A DNA stretch of 64,000 bases from Umbelopsis ramanniana AG (GCF_025399195.1 NW_026252099.1:1-64000), one strand, 5' to 3'. Shown: positions 19,031 through 31,600, counted from the first letter of the stretch. The notes: generated by a model not told the origin, from the letters alone. Program-made: numbers and translations.

Positions 19031-20563
19031 ATATAACTCTAAATGATTTCAATATCGAAGTTACCAATTAGTATGGAATTCAAAATGAATAAAGGCTATC
19101 GGATCTTTTGATCTATATAAAAAAGCTTGTGCGAATACACGAGCGAAGTTTAAATGAAGAGTACTCTACCTGCAAGGCGCTATTCCATGTCCCAAATGTT
19201 TTCGTAGATCAGTTTGGTATTGGGGTTTCGAAAGAAAGCTTGCCTACCGTATCAATTGCAATCATCCTGGTCAGTAATGAACCATGATGATGCGGTTAAT
19301 AAAGGACATAAAGTAAAGTACCAAGTTGTCTGGTAAGTTACAGAAATCCATTAAAGAGCTGCAAAATAACAAAGAAAAGAAGGTTAGCCTCAAGGCTACC
19401 AAGCTTGTAGTTCAAAGATGAAACAGTGCTCATAAGCCAGAAAACAAAGAGGTGACTGAGTTATGCACGGATCAAACCGGTTAATGGATAATTTATTACC
19501 TTCAGTTTACAAAACAAAACAATTCAGTAGTAATTACTGATTTATACAATATGAACAATTTGACATCAGCTTTCCAGAAAAGATCAACCTTCTAGCGCTA
19601 CAACAATGATAAGATTATACTATCTTTTTCTACTACCTCTTGTAGCTGGTCTTGGGCAGCGGCAATCTACTTGAAAGTATTTACAACCGGGACAACGTAA
19701 TACTATAGCATGCTTCATGTTTAGGCCCTTCGAAGGAGATGTGGTTGATGAGGTATTGTAATTTATATGTGTATTGTTGGAAAGCATCATAACTGGTTAT
19801 CAGTGAATTTGATGAAGGGTAATTCTTGTTCAGTGTTCTTATATACTTTTTAAGTCATCCAATCCCCGACTAGAGAAAACGCAGAGAAAACGTTTTCTAG
19901 TCCGCATGCTTCTTATGAACGCAGGGGAGACATGGGTCCATAGCCAAACAAATAAAACAGCGAACGTTTTTTCTTTCAGTAGTAAAATGGGGGGTGAGTC
20001 ATTGGTTTGTGTATTTTTTGAGTAAGGATCGCCGAGGAAAATTCACGGACACTCGGGCTACCCTTATCCCAGTCTCCAATAACCATCATGAGTTACCAGC
20101 TTCCTAATGTAAGCACATCGACAGACGTGATACATCCTTTAATTTAGAATTAATGCCGAATGTGGAAGAGAATTAAAGTTACATCCTTTAGCAAGAGTTG
20201 TTGACGACTTTGTTTTCGATTTCAAACAGTTTGGATGCCGGGAGGACTGTCCACAGTTCCCAATTCTTATTTTTTTTTTATAAATAAAAAAAAAAAAAAG
20301 AAATAAAGGAGACGAGAGTCCCATGACCTGTAGAACACGCAACATGGAGGGAAAATTCTCTTGGCGTATTCTTATCGATAGCGGGTTGATTTATACCACC
20401 CAACGTAGAATTGGTAAGAATTGGTAGGATGTAGCGCCGCAGTAACAATAAAAAATTAAAAAAAATTAAAAAAGTCATGAAAGCTGAGATATTTATCGAC
20501 GATAGGTCTGTCATTGTAGAAGACAGTGAAATTGCTACAACTCTCACATTTCCATCGGCCTGT
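19031..20563. other. 1.5-kb region without recognisable genes
   Basis: All frames are closed within short distances. I see low-complexity A/T runs (a T10 and A14 pair at about 20270-20299, and AAAAATTAAAAAAATTAAAAA near 20449-20474), an imperfect inverted repeat at 19868-19903, and one isolated ATG followed by a good splice donor at 20089 that leads nowhere. An unrecognised noncoding transcript or decayed gene is possible. Confidence 0.4.
19868..19903. repeat. imperfect inverted repeat
   Basis: The arm GACTAGAGAAAACG and its near complement CGTTTTCTAGTC flank a 9-10 base loop. It could form a hairpin in DNA or RNA, inside a gene-free region. Confidence 0.6.
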
Positions 20564-23500
20564 TCATTCAATGGTATAGCTTTTCTGTGATCTGGCTATG
20601 AAGCTAACAGTACTGCCAGAGATGGACAAGGCCAGTTTTTCCCCATCAGATGAAACAATCTTAGGCCGACCACCTATCCAACTGTCAACAACGATCTCTA
20701 TTTGGCGATCTGCCGGTGCCTTGTCCGCTTCAATATGCAGGCTCTTGATAGCATTTTTGTCGTTCCATTCAAAACTCAGCCGGTATCCACCACGACCGCG
20801 CAGCCCAGAAACGCCACCGCCTTGAGTAGACCAAGCCGATGGCCATGCAGGCAAAAGCTTGAATAATGCAGACTCTCTGCCACCCACTACTGTATCGGGG
20901 TCTTGAAATAACATTTGCTAAAAAATGTAAGGGCATTAGTATGCATTATCAGAGGGGTTCAGCCATTAATCCTCATACCATGACCGCTGCTGGGTATCCA
21001 AGGTTGGCGTCGATTTGAAAAATGGTTGATGTGTAATTATCAAAAAGGTTTTCCTAATTTACAAATTAGTACTGTCCGTAGAAAAATCAATTTGGCTTCC
21101 ACATTGCTTTTGGCTTAACCCCTACCGTAAAATCTCGCTGAATTGTTAGTTGCAGCTCATACTTTGCCTGTGTTGCATTACCTAATGCAGCCCAGCATCC
21201 AGACCGCCAAACTTTTTCCCATCTGCTCAGAACGATTAGAATTCACTTTGTTACCTTTATATCCCTGTTTCAGGCTTAATAAGGTTCTTACCCAGCATCC
21301 GAATCCTCAATGCCAGGTCCACGATGAATGAGGGATACTTCAGCAGCAGACTTGAATTTTGGCTCGATGGAGCTGACCAGGTATCCTGGAAATAGGGAGA
21401 TAAGATTGGAGAGGTGACGGTGTTGATCGTCTGGCAAGTCTAAATCAAGTTTCCACTCTTGCAGTTGACCCCAACTACCAACGTAAAGGCCTTTGTCTGT
21501 TTTGTTGATAGTGGATTCCAGCTCGGTGAGAAAAGATGCATTGGAGTCTTTTGCAAACTGAAAAGCTTTGCGGGTGTTTTGGAATGTTTCCCAAATGACA
21601 TTTTGAAACTCTGTGCATCCAAATGTCACCTACCGCAAATTTACTTGTTTAGGCATTAAAAAAGCAGTGTCGATTTCAAAAACTTAGTCGGCTTACATTT
21701 CCATGCTCACTACTACCACAAGGTGCCGCAACTAGCAATCCGTCGTTTGTATGTTTGTCCAAAGTGAGGTAATCAATCCAAAACAAGCTGTTATTACTTT
21801 CGTTAGCATACAATAAATCGAGTTTATCCGCTATTAGAGATGGCCATTACCTCGATTCTTTGAGAATATCCCATCCCTGAGACTGAAGCCATTTTGTGTC
21901 CTGTGTATAATCTGAACCACAATTTTAGACATAAGAGAACTCTGCTAGTTGTCCCACTATACCAAACCTTACGTACCAAAGTGATCCCTAAACCGCAGCA
22001 AAGTAGAATAGATATGGCTGAGAGGCTGAAGCTACAATAGATCAACGGAAGTCTCTAAATCACTCTTACCATGCTTGCATTGACTACCCGTTGGGAAAAG
22101 GTTACAATTAGTACTAAGAAATCTAAGTTTTACATATTATCTTCACAGTATGCGTACCATCCATGTAGACCCTAATGGGAAAATAGCATATTCGCCACCA
22201 CTTCTTGGACCAGTGGAGCCAAATATATTGTTTTCTTCGTGGGCAATGAATCCTCTCGCACTATAATGTATATCCGCTGCAAAGGGCAATTAGATATTTA
22301 GAATCACTGCGAACCTATCCATTCAACTTACCTGTTTGCTTTCCACGAGGGATATAATTCTTGGCTAGATACTCAACCATCGGCAAAGCCGTTTCTGATA
22401 ACCCGGTTGTTTGTGCTGCCCTGTTTATTTTACAAGATGTTACTCCGAAAGTTGAGCATAGGGAGTATCAAACTTTCCATCTTTTAAAGAGCCTTACCAG
22501 TAGCTATTTGTTCGGTAAAAAAAAAAGTGGTTAGTATTATACTCAATTGGAGAAGCTTAGCAAAGTGCAATATTTACTTCATCTGTAGATTGATATCCAA
22601 GTGATAATCGGCGCTCCAGGGAGGGCTCAAACCATCGGCCCATTTACCTTACAATGCCATCAGCTTAAATGCCTATATGATGAACGTCCATCCGGACATC
22701 TTACCTTGCAGATTGGCTGGAAGAGAACCTGGCCGTGAAGATGCAATTAGGAGGTATCGTCCATAGTTGAAAGCCTAAGAAATTACCGATTAGTACATCC
22801 GACGTAGGACGAGTTCTGCAATACAGGTAAATCATTAACATATATAACTTACCAACCATTCCAAGTACGGATTGTTTGCATCCACTCTGTACTTTGCCAC
22901 CTGCAAATTAGTGGGACGTTCCACTATCTGTGCATTCCAACTTAACTTGAAGTTATTATAAAGTCGTTTATAATCAGTGACATGAGTTGACAGTAGGCTA
23001 TCAAAGGTTTTAGCTGCAGCTTTCTTGATAATTTTGGTAACCTGACCATGGGGGTCTGGGCCTTTGAAACTGAACTTTGCCGCAGCGTTTCCGTTGTCTT
23101 GTTTGAAATTCGTGCCAGAACTCACAACTGCTGTGAATTGCTTGGACCCTTGAACTGTGATGACTCCGTTTTTACAAGATACCTTCCCCTCTTGCGTGGC
23201 AACAACCAATTGGCCTTCGAAAATCATAGAAGTGGCGGTATCATCTGCTTTGCCACGCAAAATCATGCCATTGCTGCCATTGCATGTCATGTTTGGTGGG
23301 GGTCCAGAGTCATCGTTGCTAAAGCCAACCGTATACACGCGGTTTAGTGATCCCGTGGTCATGGTATTAAACACACAGACTTGATCAGGGTAAGAGCAGA
23401 ATGATGTTTTGTTTACTGTAGAGCCATCCGGCATCCCATAAGAAGAACCAGCCAGAGCCGTATCCAGATCTAGCCACCGTCTATAGCTAGAGACTCTATG

Positions 23501-24217
23501 ATCGTAAAAAAAAATGATGAAGATGTCTCAATGCGATACTCAGAGGAAACAGTCGATTTGCTTTGTTTGAACTTACTCATGACTACTGTTGGTAGCATTT
23601 ATGTAAAGATTTGTAAGGTACCTATAGCTTCCGTAGTTGTCTGATTAAGAGAGCATTGGGTGTTAATGATGTTTCGCGGTCAACAAATTGACATGTGGGG
23701 GTGACTTTCTGGTTTATCACTGATTGCTTTTGTCACACGTACCAAAAGATCCATACAACGTTGTTGCATCCTCTACAGGTACTTGACCCTTGCTCCAGAT
23801 CTTTTTTCTTAAGCTTGCAATACCCGCCGCTTTCATTGCCTTCTGAGAAGGGTCGGCGTTATTTCCAGTATAACTTTTGTTTTGGAAGGGGCCACCTGTC
23901 CATAGACTGTCCTGATTCAGCTGGATACGATCGCTGTCTACACCACTAAAAACCTGATGGCAACACAGAGTCAGTTTTGAAAATTTTCTAGATAATCATT
24001 TATCTTATCATCTTACCATTGCAGCCTGATATCCGTTGCCTATGGGTAGGCCTTGACTAACCCATTCATCTCCAGAAACATCATTGTACCATAGTAGATT
24101 GCCTGATGTTGACGGTGGCGGACTTTGAGCACCGGTAACGGTAGTAGCTTTTGTAGGAACAATGGCAGCTGCCAGTTGAAAGGCTACAATTCCCAAGAAA
24201 TGATGTGAAAGCTGCAT
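20564..24217 (-). CDS. secreted GH95 glycoside hydrolase (alpha-L-fucosidase family)
   Basis: A many-exon gene. The ATG at 24217 opens a signal peptide (hydrophobic core [15 protein letters not shown]). The N-terminal domain follows with [22 protein letters not shown], the hallmark start of GH95. The catalytic (alpha/alpha)6 barrel shows [48 protein letters not shown] (the Glu equivalent to the general acid of Bifidobacterium AfcA), LQEWKLDLD and [12 protein letters not shown] (the partner Asp). The C-terminal beta domain ends KSYTIE. A 6-nt microexon (22499-22504) completes the conserved QMNYW motif, and a 14-nt exon (22069-22082) is likely. The family releases alpha-linked L-fucose or L-galactose. 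Mucoralean walls contain fucose polymers, so own-wall remodelling or plant and fungal glycan use are both possible. Confidence 0.85.
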
Positions 24218-24626
24218 GAAAGGAGTAACACGCTGATGATGGTAGCTCTTTAAGTGGTTTGAGCAACCGCGGAAATTACATAGCAAGCATTAGCTAACCG
24301 TGGTTAGCGCAGGGTACAAAGATACTTTGTTAATGTGGGGAATTGTAGCAAGAGAATTATAGTTTTTCATGTACTTCTCGGTAGCACAGTTGTGAGACGT
24401 CGGATTTTTCGAAATTATATGACTGCAGCAAGATGTAGCCACGAGGACAGCAGCCAGATATCTACAGTAATTGACCGTTTGGAGCAAACGTACCATACTC
24501 TCATAAATTCTGCGTTCTATATATGATGGCCTAGATTTCTCATGAGTATCATATTGAAGAATAAAATGATATCTGGTAAATATTTCTATTTTTTTATTGA
24601 AGGAATAATTGTCTGATGTTTGCGCT
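24218..24626. other. GH95 promoter and 3' flank of GGTase-I beta
   Basis: No ORF of note. A TATATA element lies near 24516-24523 on both strands, far (about 300 bp) from the GH95 start. AT-rich. Confidence 0.4.
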
Positions 24627-26193
24627 TCATTGATGGCCACGGAGTTTACGAAGATGGTTGACTCCAGCTATTGGTATATTGAGTGCCGTATCCAGCTCCG
24701 TCAGACCGGGTTCCTTCATCAAAGATAGCGTAGCGAGGCCCATGTACGAGTGTAGCACGTCTATGTCATTTGTATAGTGTGAGAAAATGATCCGCGGTGG
24801 AGATTTGTAATCTCTTTGATCCAACTTACCGGGTGGCGATTCCGAATCTTTACCAAATCCTCCTCTTATGGTTTGCGTGGACATTAGGAAGCTGCGTAGA
24901 TTGGCATCATTGACTAGGTGAAATGCTCCGAGATTCTATTGGCAATCAACCAGTCGATGTAAGTTCCACTGTAACGCAAGACTCAAATGGATACCAGAAT
25001 GCCAGCCATACCTGTAAAGCACCTCCAATCCAAAAACAATAGCATGTGTCTTCCTTCTTATTTGGCCGACCTTGGAACCCACTTATTTGACGTGCCAAGC
25101 ACCATTTGATTAATTCATCTCTGTCGACTAGTCCTTCCTTCAACTTTCCCATCAATGTCAACGCTGCCACTCCGCAGAACGTGGAGCCTCCTAAATTCCT
25201 TACGAAATAAGTTATAAAGCCACAGCAAAGAAATTTTTAAGGGTTCTTTCACTTACCATGAGCTTCTCCTTCTGGAGATTGTCCCATTGCGTTTTCATAT
25301 GACTAGAACCAAGCCGTCAGAAATTTGCAACATCGGTCGTCAAGCTGTTATCACTGTACCTGAGAATTTCTAATGAAAGCTGTAGCTCGGTCTATATCTA
25401 CACCAGACCAGTCGTCAAGTATATGGCTGATCACACAAGCACAAAAAACAAATCGAATGTCTGTTTCCGAGCTTCCATAAGTTGGAGCATAACTGTAATC
25501 GAGACATTGCCATGTCTGTCAGCGGGAGCATCATTTCAGAATCTAGACATTACTCCAGCTATGTAACCAACCTTCCATCTTCTTGCTGTAGATGCTTTAA
25601 CATTGTGGCGATAGCCTTTGTATTTACTCTAGAGAGATCATCGCCGAGGAGAAGTAAATTGGCCAGTGCAGTGTAGGTATTTGGAATGCTGGCGGTGTCG
25701 TTCGGATCATATTTCGTACTTGTCTATGTATAGCATGCGCGCAAAATGAGTAAATGGGACGGGGAAAAAGGAAAGCATAAATTTGTGTTCATTGCCCTGA
25801 CAGCTTTTCGTACCGCTTGAGGATCATAGGAATGACCAGCCCACGAAGATCCTTTAAAACCACATGTATATCTACTTTTGTCCAGGTCTTCAGGATCTGG
25901 TAGAACTTGTTGTGCATATATCCAGTCAATCCATTCCTTTCTATCTTTCTCAGAGACAGCACTGTCGAGCTGGCCGAGTAAGGACAACGACCCCAAACAG
26001 AAAAACGCCAGAGTCATTCTACATAGGGTTTTGCCTGTCAGTGTCGGCCACCTAGCTACATTTGCATAAAGGCACAGTTCTCCCACCTGTTGGTTTCTGT
26101 TTCCGTGTAAGGCGCGGGCATCATGCGCAGATTGTACAGAAAGTATGCAATGTGCTTTTTGATCGCTAGGTCATTAGACGTTTCAGGGCTCAT
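24627..26193 (-). CDS. CDC43: protein geranylgeranyltransferase type I, beta subunit
   Basis: Multi-exon. The start at 26193 reads MSPETSNDLAIKKHIAYFL. Prenyltransferase-beta repeats follow: FFCLGSLSLLGQLD, IDWIYAQQVLPD, GFKGSSWAGH, then near the C-terminus ISGFQGRPNKKEDTCYCFW, where Asp and Cys are two of the three zinc ligands. Later RGGFGKDSESPP and DVLHSYMGLATLSL supply the His ligand. The last exon ends at 24627. This subunit pairs with the common farnesyltransferase alpha chain and attaches geranylgeranyl to CaaX proteins such as Rho1 and Cdc42, so it is needed for polarity and wall synthesis. It is head-to-head with a p24 gene, with 138 bp between start codons. Confidence 0.9.
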
Positions 26194-26331
26194 GGCGAAT
26201 GTATGGCAATGGATGAACCTTTTCAAAAGTTGTAATTTAAATGCCGCTGGAGCAATTCATCAAAAACCCAGGTCTTTGCCCTGCAGCTAAACTCACACTC
26301 CTCTCTCAGCATTTTCAATCACCGGCAAATC

Positions 26332-27365
26332 ATGCTAGGACGCGTGTCAAAGGCAGTTATAACACTAGCAACAACATTGGCACTGATCTGTGCTCTGTTC
26401 CCTTCATCATCTCAAGCACTTTACTTCTACCTTGAAGGCAGTGAGCAAAAATGCTTCATTGAAGAGTTACCAAAGGACACCACCGTTTTAGGTACGTAAT
26501 TGGAAATAATCAGATGAACCTGGTAGACACCTATTTATTCAAGCTTCCTCTGTCTACAGGTGAATATAAAGCTGAGGAGTATTCCGATGTGCAAGGAAAG
26601 TGGATTATCAACCCAGAGACACAAATTCAGATTATCGTTGAGGTACGATTTATGATCGGTCTACAGGCTATTGACGTGGCATAATTCTGACCCTCGCTTG
26701 TGCATTTTAGGAATTGCCCCAAAACGCTCTTCTTGTTCACCAAAAAGGTGCTGCTTCTGGCCGCTTCACCTTCAGTTCTTCTGACTCTGGCGACCATTCG
26801 ATCTGTTTGAGTGCTGTCAGCAATGCATGGTTTTCGTCTGTTCGCACTGTAAGTTTCTCTGCACTATAATGCCAATGTGTAGCCAAAGCATTAATGTAGC
26901 TCGGGTTCTTTACGTGATTGTAGAGACTTCATCTCGACATGGATATCGGCGATCCTACTGACAATGTCCAGGATCACAAGGAGACTTTGAGTGGTAAGCA
27001 ACTTCATCCTATATGGAAATATCATGGTTGGGATACGTATTGATCATTTTGTTCTGCACGACAGACTTGGCTTTGAGAGTTCGTGAATTGAACCAACGTG
27101 TTCAGGATATCCGTCGCGAACAAAGCTATCAACGGGTAAGACCAATACAATACTTAAATACTGAATAACCAAATTTATGCCATTTCTTCATGCTCATCTC
27201 TTCATTTAAAAACAGGAACGGGAAGCTGAATTCCGTGATCAATCTGAATTGACCAACTCTCGCGTCGTCTGGTGGACCATCCTCCAAATTGTAATTTTAG
27301 GAGCTGTTTGTGTTTGGCAGATGCGCCACTACAAGGGTTTCTTCGTTGCCAAAAAACTTGTTTAA
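26332..27365 (+). CDS. p24 family cargo receptor, alpha type (ERP1/TMED9-like)
   Basis: The ATG at 26332 starts a signal peptide ([21 protein letters not shown]). The GOLD domain follows with [20 protein letters not shown], the alpha-p24 signature. The disulfide pair is CFIEE and SICLSAV. A coiled-coil stretch ([20 protein letters not shown]) precedes one membrane span ([16 protein letters not shown]) and a short cytosolic tail ending KKLV, a KKxx COPI retrieval motif; aromatic residues upstream (HYKGFF) fit COPII/COPI binding. p24 proteins cycle between ER and Golgi and help sort GPI-anchored and other cargo. Introns split the gene into about six exons. AATAAA lies shortly after the stop. 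It is divergently paired with CDC43. Confidence 0.92.
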
Positions 27366-27601
27366 CTTTTTCATGTTTTCAATAAATACGTAGATACTGA
27401 AAATAAATAGTTGCATGGGATGTGCTTATATGAGATCATTCTTCAGATAAAGAGAACGTTGGTTGTTTGGAAGGAATTCAGCGCGAAGTGATGGTGGCTT
27501 AGCGTAATGCAGGCAGGTAACTCCCCAGACTGGTGCTCGACAAGGTGTTTAACACTTACTGGAGCGGAACTTGAATAGCCAGCTGGACTACCTTTAACAC
27601 C

Positions 27602-28502
27602 ATGGTCAATCTATCCTTATACGCCATTAAGGCCGTTATACTGTTGGATGCAGAAGGCAACCGGGTACTTTCCAAGTACTATGGTAAAGATTTTGCCTCA
27701 ACTAAAGATCAGAAGGCTTTTGAGAAGGGCCTCTTTGACAAGACCAAGCGGGCACAAGGTAAAGATCTGCTTTCACCACGTCATCTGTGCTGCTTCCGAC
27801 ACAATGGCCTCGTCGATTTGCCAGATGGAGAGTACGAAAAGTGTTGTTTGGTCACTACATCCATTTGTGCCGATGAGAACCTTTTTGCGCGACATCATTG
27901 TACACGTTTGCTTTGAAATCCCTTCGCCACTCCACCATGACCTCGTGCGCTTTTGTTTCACCTTTTCCGATACTAACCATCGTCTTACTTCTTATCAGGA
28001 GAGATCATCATGTATGACAACCAAATTGTTTTATACCGATCCAACATTGATATATTCTTCTATGTTGTTGCATCCGCCGACGAGAACGAGTTGATGATAT
28101 CCAGCATGTTGAATGCCTTCTACGACGCGGTGTCCACTTTATTGAGGTACAGTTTCCGTGAACGCCTTTTTCTTAGCAACCTTGATATTAAGTCTTAAAC
28201 TGTTACAGACACCAACTTGAGAAGCGATCTATCCTCGACAACTTGGATTTGGTTGTGCTGTGCCTGGACGAGACTGTGGATGATGGGTAAGCGTTTGTTG
28301 AAGGCTCGTAAATTGAATTGTGCCCGTGTTAACGCTATATCTCCCTAATTATAGTATCATTTTGGAAACGGATTCCAATGCTATCGTTGGTCGTGTATCC
28401 AAGCCACGTTTGGACGTTGCTGACATCCCGCTGAGCGAGCAGTCGTTCATCCAAGCGTATCAGACAGCAAGAGAACGATTAACCAACCAACTGCTTAGGT
28501 AG
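27602..28502 (+). CDS. RET3: coatomer subunit zeta (zeta-COP)
   Basis: Exons 27602-27758, 27999-28146, 28209-28286 and 28355-28502 total 177 codons and stay in phase (176 aa, the family size). The product has the longin/adaptin-small-chain fold: LYAIKAVILLDAEGNRVLSK, IDIFFYVVASADENELMI, NLDLVVLCLDETVDDGIILE. Zeta-COP pairs with gamma-COP in the F-subcomplex of the COPI coat that returns KKxx cargo from Golgi to ER. The first intron is 240 nt, far longer than its neighbours. It stays open for 46 codons past the donor, so retention would make a truncated 104-aa product; it ends with a clear branch point (TACTAAC) and TTATCAG acceptor. Confidence 0.95.
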
Positions 28503-28686
28503 TTTATACATAAACCAAAGTAATTACAACAAATGAACTTTTGACATTCCATCATAGTAGTAGTGCAGTGTATTTGTTTAGTGGTGCGTGATTATGGAAA
28601 CATGCTTGGATTAGGAAATGTAGACATGTATTACAATTGATGGGAGGCCGATATCAGATTATTGAAATGATTCTAGTATAAAACTT

Positions 28687-31600
28687 CTATAATACCGGGT
28701 CTGCAAATGCGAGATTGTACTCCTTTGACGAGAACAAGCAATTTGACTTTTCGATCTTGGCTATAAGAGAAATAAAAAGCAAACGTCAATATTCGCAGGA
28801 TAAGAGTCGATAACGTATAAATTCCTACCTTTTGTCTATAGTGTGCAGCTTGACTAACCCATCTAGCGTGATGTTTCCTATTGCCATTCCTTTGCCCAAG
28901 CAATATGAGTATTGTCCTGTAGTGACATAACCGATCAAACAAGACATGTCAAGATTGCTTTCCTGTAACGTATAAACCGAACGTCAGAAGATGCCATTTT
29001 CAAAACCTGAAAATTGATAATGACGGAACATACCTTTACAAGAGCCTCATCTGAATCAGAATCGCTGGCGTCGTCCTTCATTCGTTTGCTATCGACGGAT
29101 GTTAACTTCCTTACGTATTTGGAATATTGCTCAGAACTGGGGACTAGATATATGCGACCATTGATACTAGGTGTTCCACGGTCAAGAAGTACGATTCGGA
29201 TGCATACGAGCGCTTTTGAAAGATCCAATGGCTGCTTCTTAGCCAAGTCTAACTGTCGTTGATTATACAACTTATCCATAATAGATATCACTTTCGCGTG
29301 GTATGATTCCAGTTCAGAAGAGTCTGACATTGCCAAAGCATTTATAACTTGGTTGCTTCGAACTATCCATAAGTTAGGAGTATCACCCGCATCCATGTCA
29401 ACATCATTGTTACCATGAGAAGAAACAAGTCCTGAAAAGTCAGCATTGAATGGGTCTGCAATCCCCAGTTTAGCAAAGTTAAGTCGCTTAGCCGGTGGTT
29501 TTCGCTTCCAGGACTTTTCTGCAGCTAATTTCTCCTCTGCTTTCCATAATGCGTAAGCCTTCGTATCAGGACAATCCTGTGGATAGCAAGCTATGCCACT
29601 CTCGAAATGCATAGCATGTTGTTCGCGCAAACCAGACGTCCGACAACCTGCGAATACAAGGGATTTCCAGAAACTCACTCCCCATCCTTTAGGGAGAATG
29701 ATGTTCCAGCCAGACTGGTATTCTGGAGATGACGGCGTCGTGTTGGTATGAGTGGCGACTCCTCTTTGAGCTAAAATGATTGGAATTCTGGCATCGTCGT
29801 CTGTGAGTAAAAGTTTGGTGCCAGGGAGAAGATTCTTTAAGAGCTCATCAGTGACATGCATGGTAACGGAGAGAGTATGAAATGTTATCTGCTAGTACCT
29901 TGCTACGGCGAACGTTAAGTTCTGATTCAGGTATCTTGTTCTTTCGCAGCTCTTCTCGAATCTCTTCGTTCCAAAGATCGCTGAAGGCTACATCGCTGGG
30001 CCAGCTTGCGATGTTGTGTTGCAATTCCTTCTCATCGATGGAAGGCACCTGGTTTGTACGACGAGGTAGCTTTTGTGGAAACCTGTAACGTTTGGATGTG
30101 ACATTAAGGAATATAAGTACAAAAATATCCAAATAAGATGCTATTGAATAAAGATCTCCCAAGAAGATTATTGACTTACTTTAGTCGTGGATCTTGCACA
30201 GTTATGCCAAGCACCGCACCTGCTGGTAATGATGCTGATGATCTAAGGTATTTAAACGAACTCCACACCTTGTTTGCGTTGGTTGTATTAGATCTTTGCA
30301 TACCATTTGCTGCAGCGGTGTCCACTTGTGCGGTATCCAGTACCGCATGAAGTAGAGCTGTCGACCTAGGGCCTGTCAGCTGAAACATCAAAATTTCGTC
30401 TCTCAAATCCGTAATAACCACTGGATTATCCACTAATTGGACAGAACACATTCTGTCAGCTGTGCGTTTCTTACAACGTGTATAACGATCATTGTACTTA
30501 CTTTGAGTCTTCTCCTGAGCATCCTTCAAACATGTCCATGCTTCTTCAAACGCTGCGGGGTGGATCCATAACCAAAGTTTACTCAATGTGGTTGAAGGAT
30601 TTTGCTGCCAGAGAAATGTAATAGGACAAATCGCATTTTGTGGATATGTCATATAGTGATATAATGTGGTATGACCGAGTCGATGTCCCTTGTTGTACCT
30701 AATGTTTGATTATAAGCATATACCCAATATTACGGTACGTACTACGTCTTTTCAATACCTTTGACTTGCCACCGAGGGTAAAGACAGATCGGTAGTAGGT
30801 GCGAGAAGCCTTGAAATCTCTTCAGCCACACCTTTCAATTCCAGACATGCCATATATGATGCATCGTGTAAAATAGAAAGGTGAGATGAAGCTCTATACG
30901 TAGCGCGAATAGATTTCTCGTTTGGAAACTCAGCCTGCAAACAGAATATCATTAAGTTCAAACATTCAATCCATTAACAACCAGAATAAATTGTGGACTC
31001 ACAAGACGGTACCCCCACATGTCTTTCATGTGCATGCGCTTTGCATGCCATGTGTGCGTCTCTAACCATCTCTTATTGCCTAAGGTAAAAAGCTTGTTAA
31101 GTTTGCAATTGGCTCAAATTCAACCACTGTAACAAGCATCTTTACCTTGCCGGCGTAGGTATTCTTCAACGATAGTGGCGGCTCTTCTCTTCTTCCTTCG
31201 GCTTGGTGGTCCTGTTCTTTTTGGTGGAGACCCTTTCAACATCTATACCATTGTGTCAGTGTAAACATCCAAATCTATCATGCCTCTCTGTTTTGAGCCA
31301 ATTACCTCAGACTTGGCTTTTTCTCGAAGTTTCACTGGGATCCGCTTTATATTATGACTCGCTGCTCGTCTTCGCAGTCCACGGGGCAAAGATTGAAATG
31401 CCAGTTGATTCAAAGCACCGCTGTTGGACAAATTGGGTAAATTAGTCATTCGACGATAGAGAAGATCGTCTGAAAAACGTATTCCGTTATGTAGAAAAGT
31501 ATCAGACATACCTTGCGTTTTTAATAGACGCCTCCATTGCATTGATTTCAAACGCTCGGGCTTGGATGAAGTCAACAACATCAATTGGCCCCGAAACTTT

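Noticed and set aside
20089-20115. ATG with codons MSYQLPN followed by a good GTAAGC donor, resembling the start of Mn/Fe superoxide dismutase
   Set aside because: No matching downstream exon in the next 1.5 kb; every acceptor nearby leads to a stop. At most a decayed remnant.
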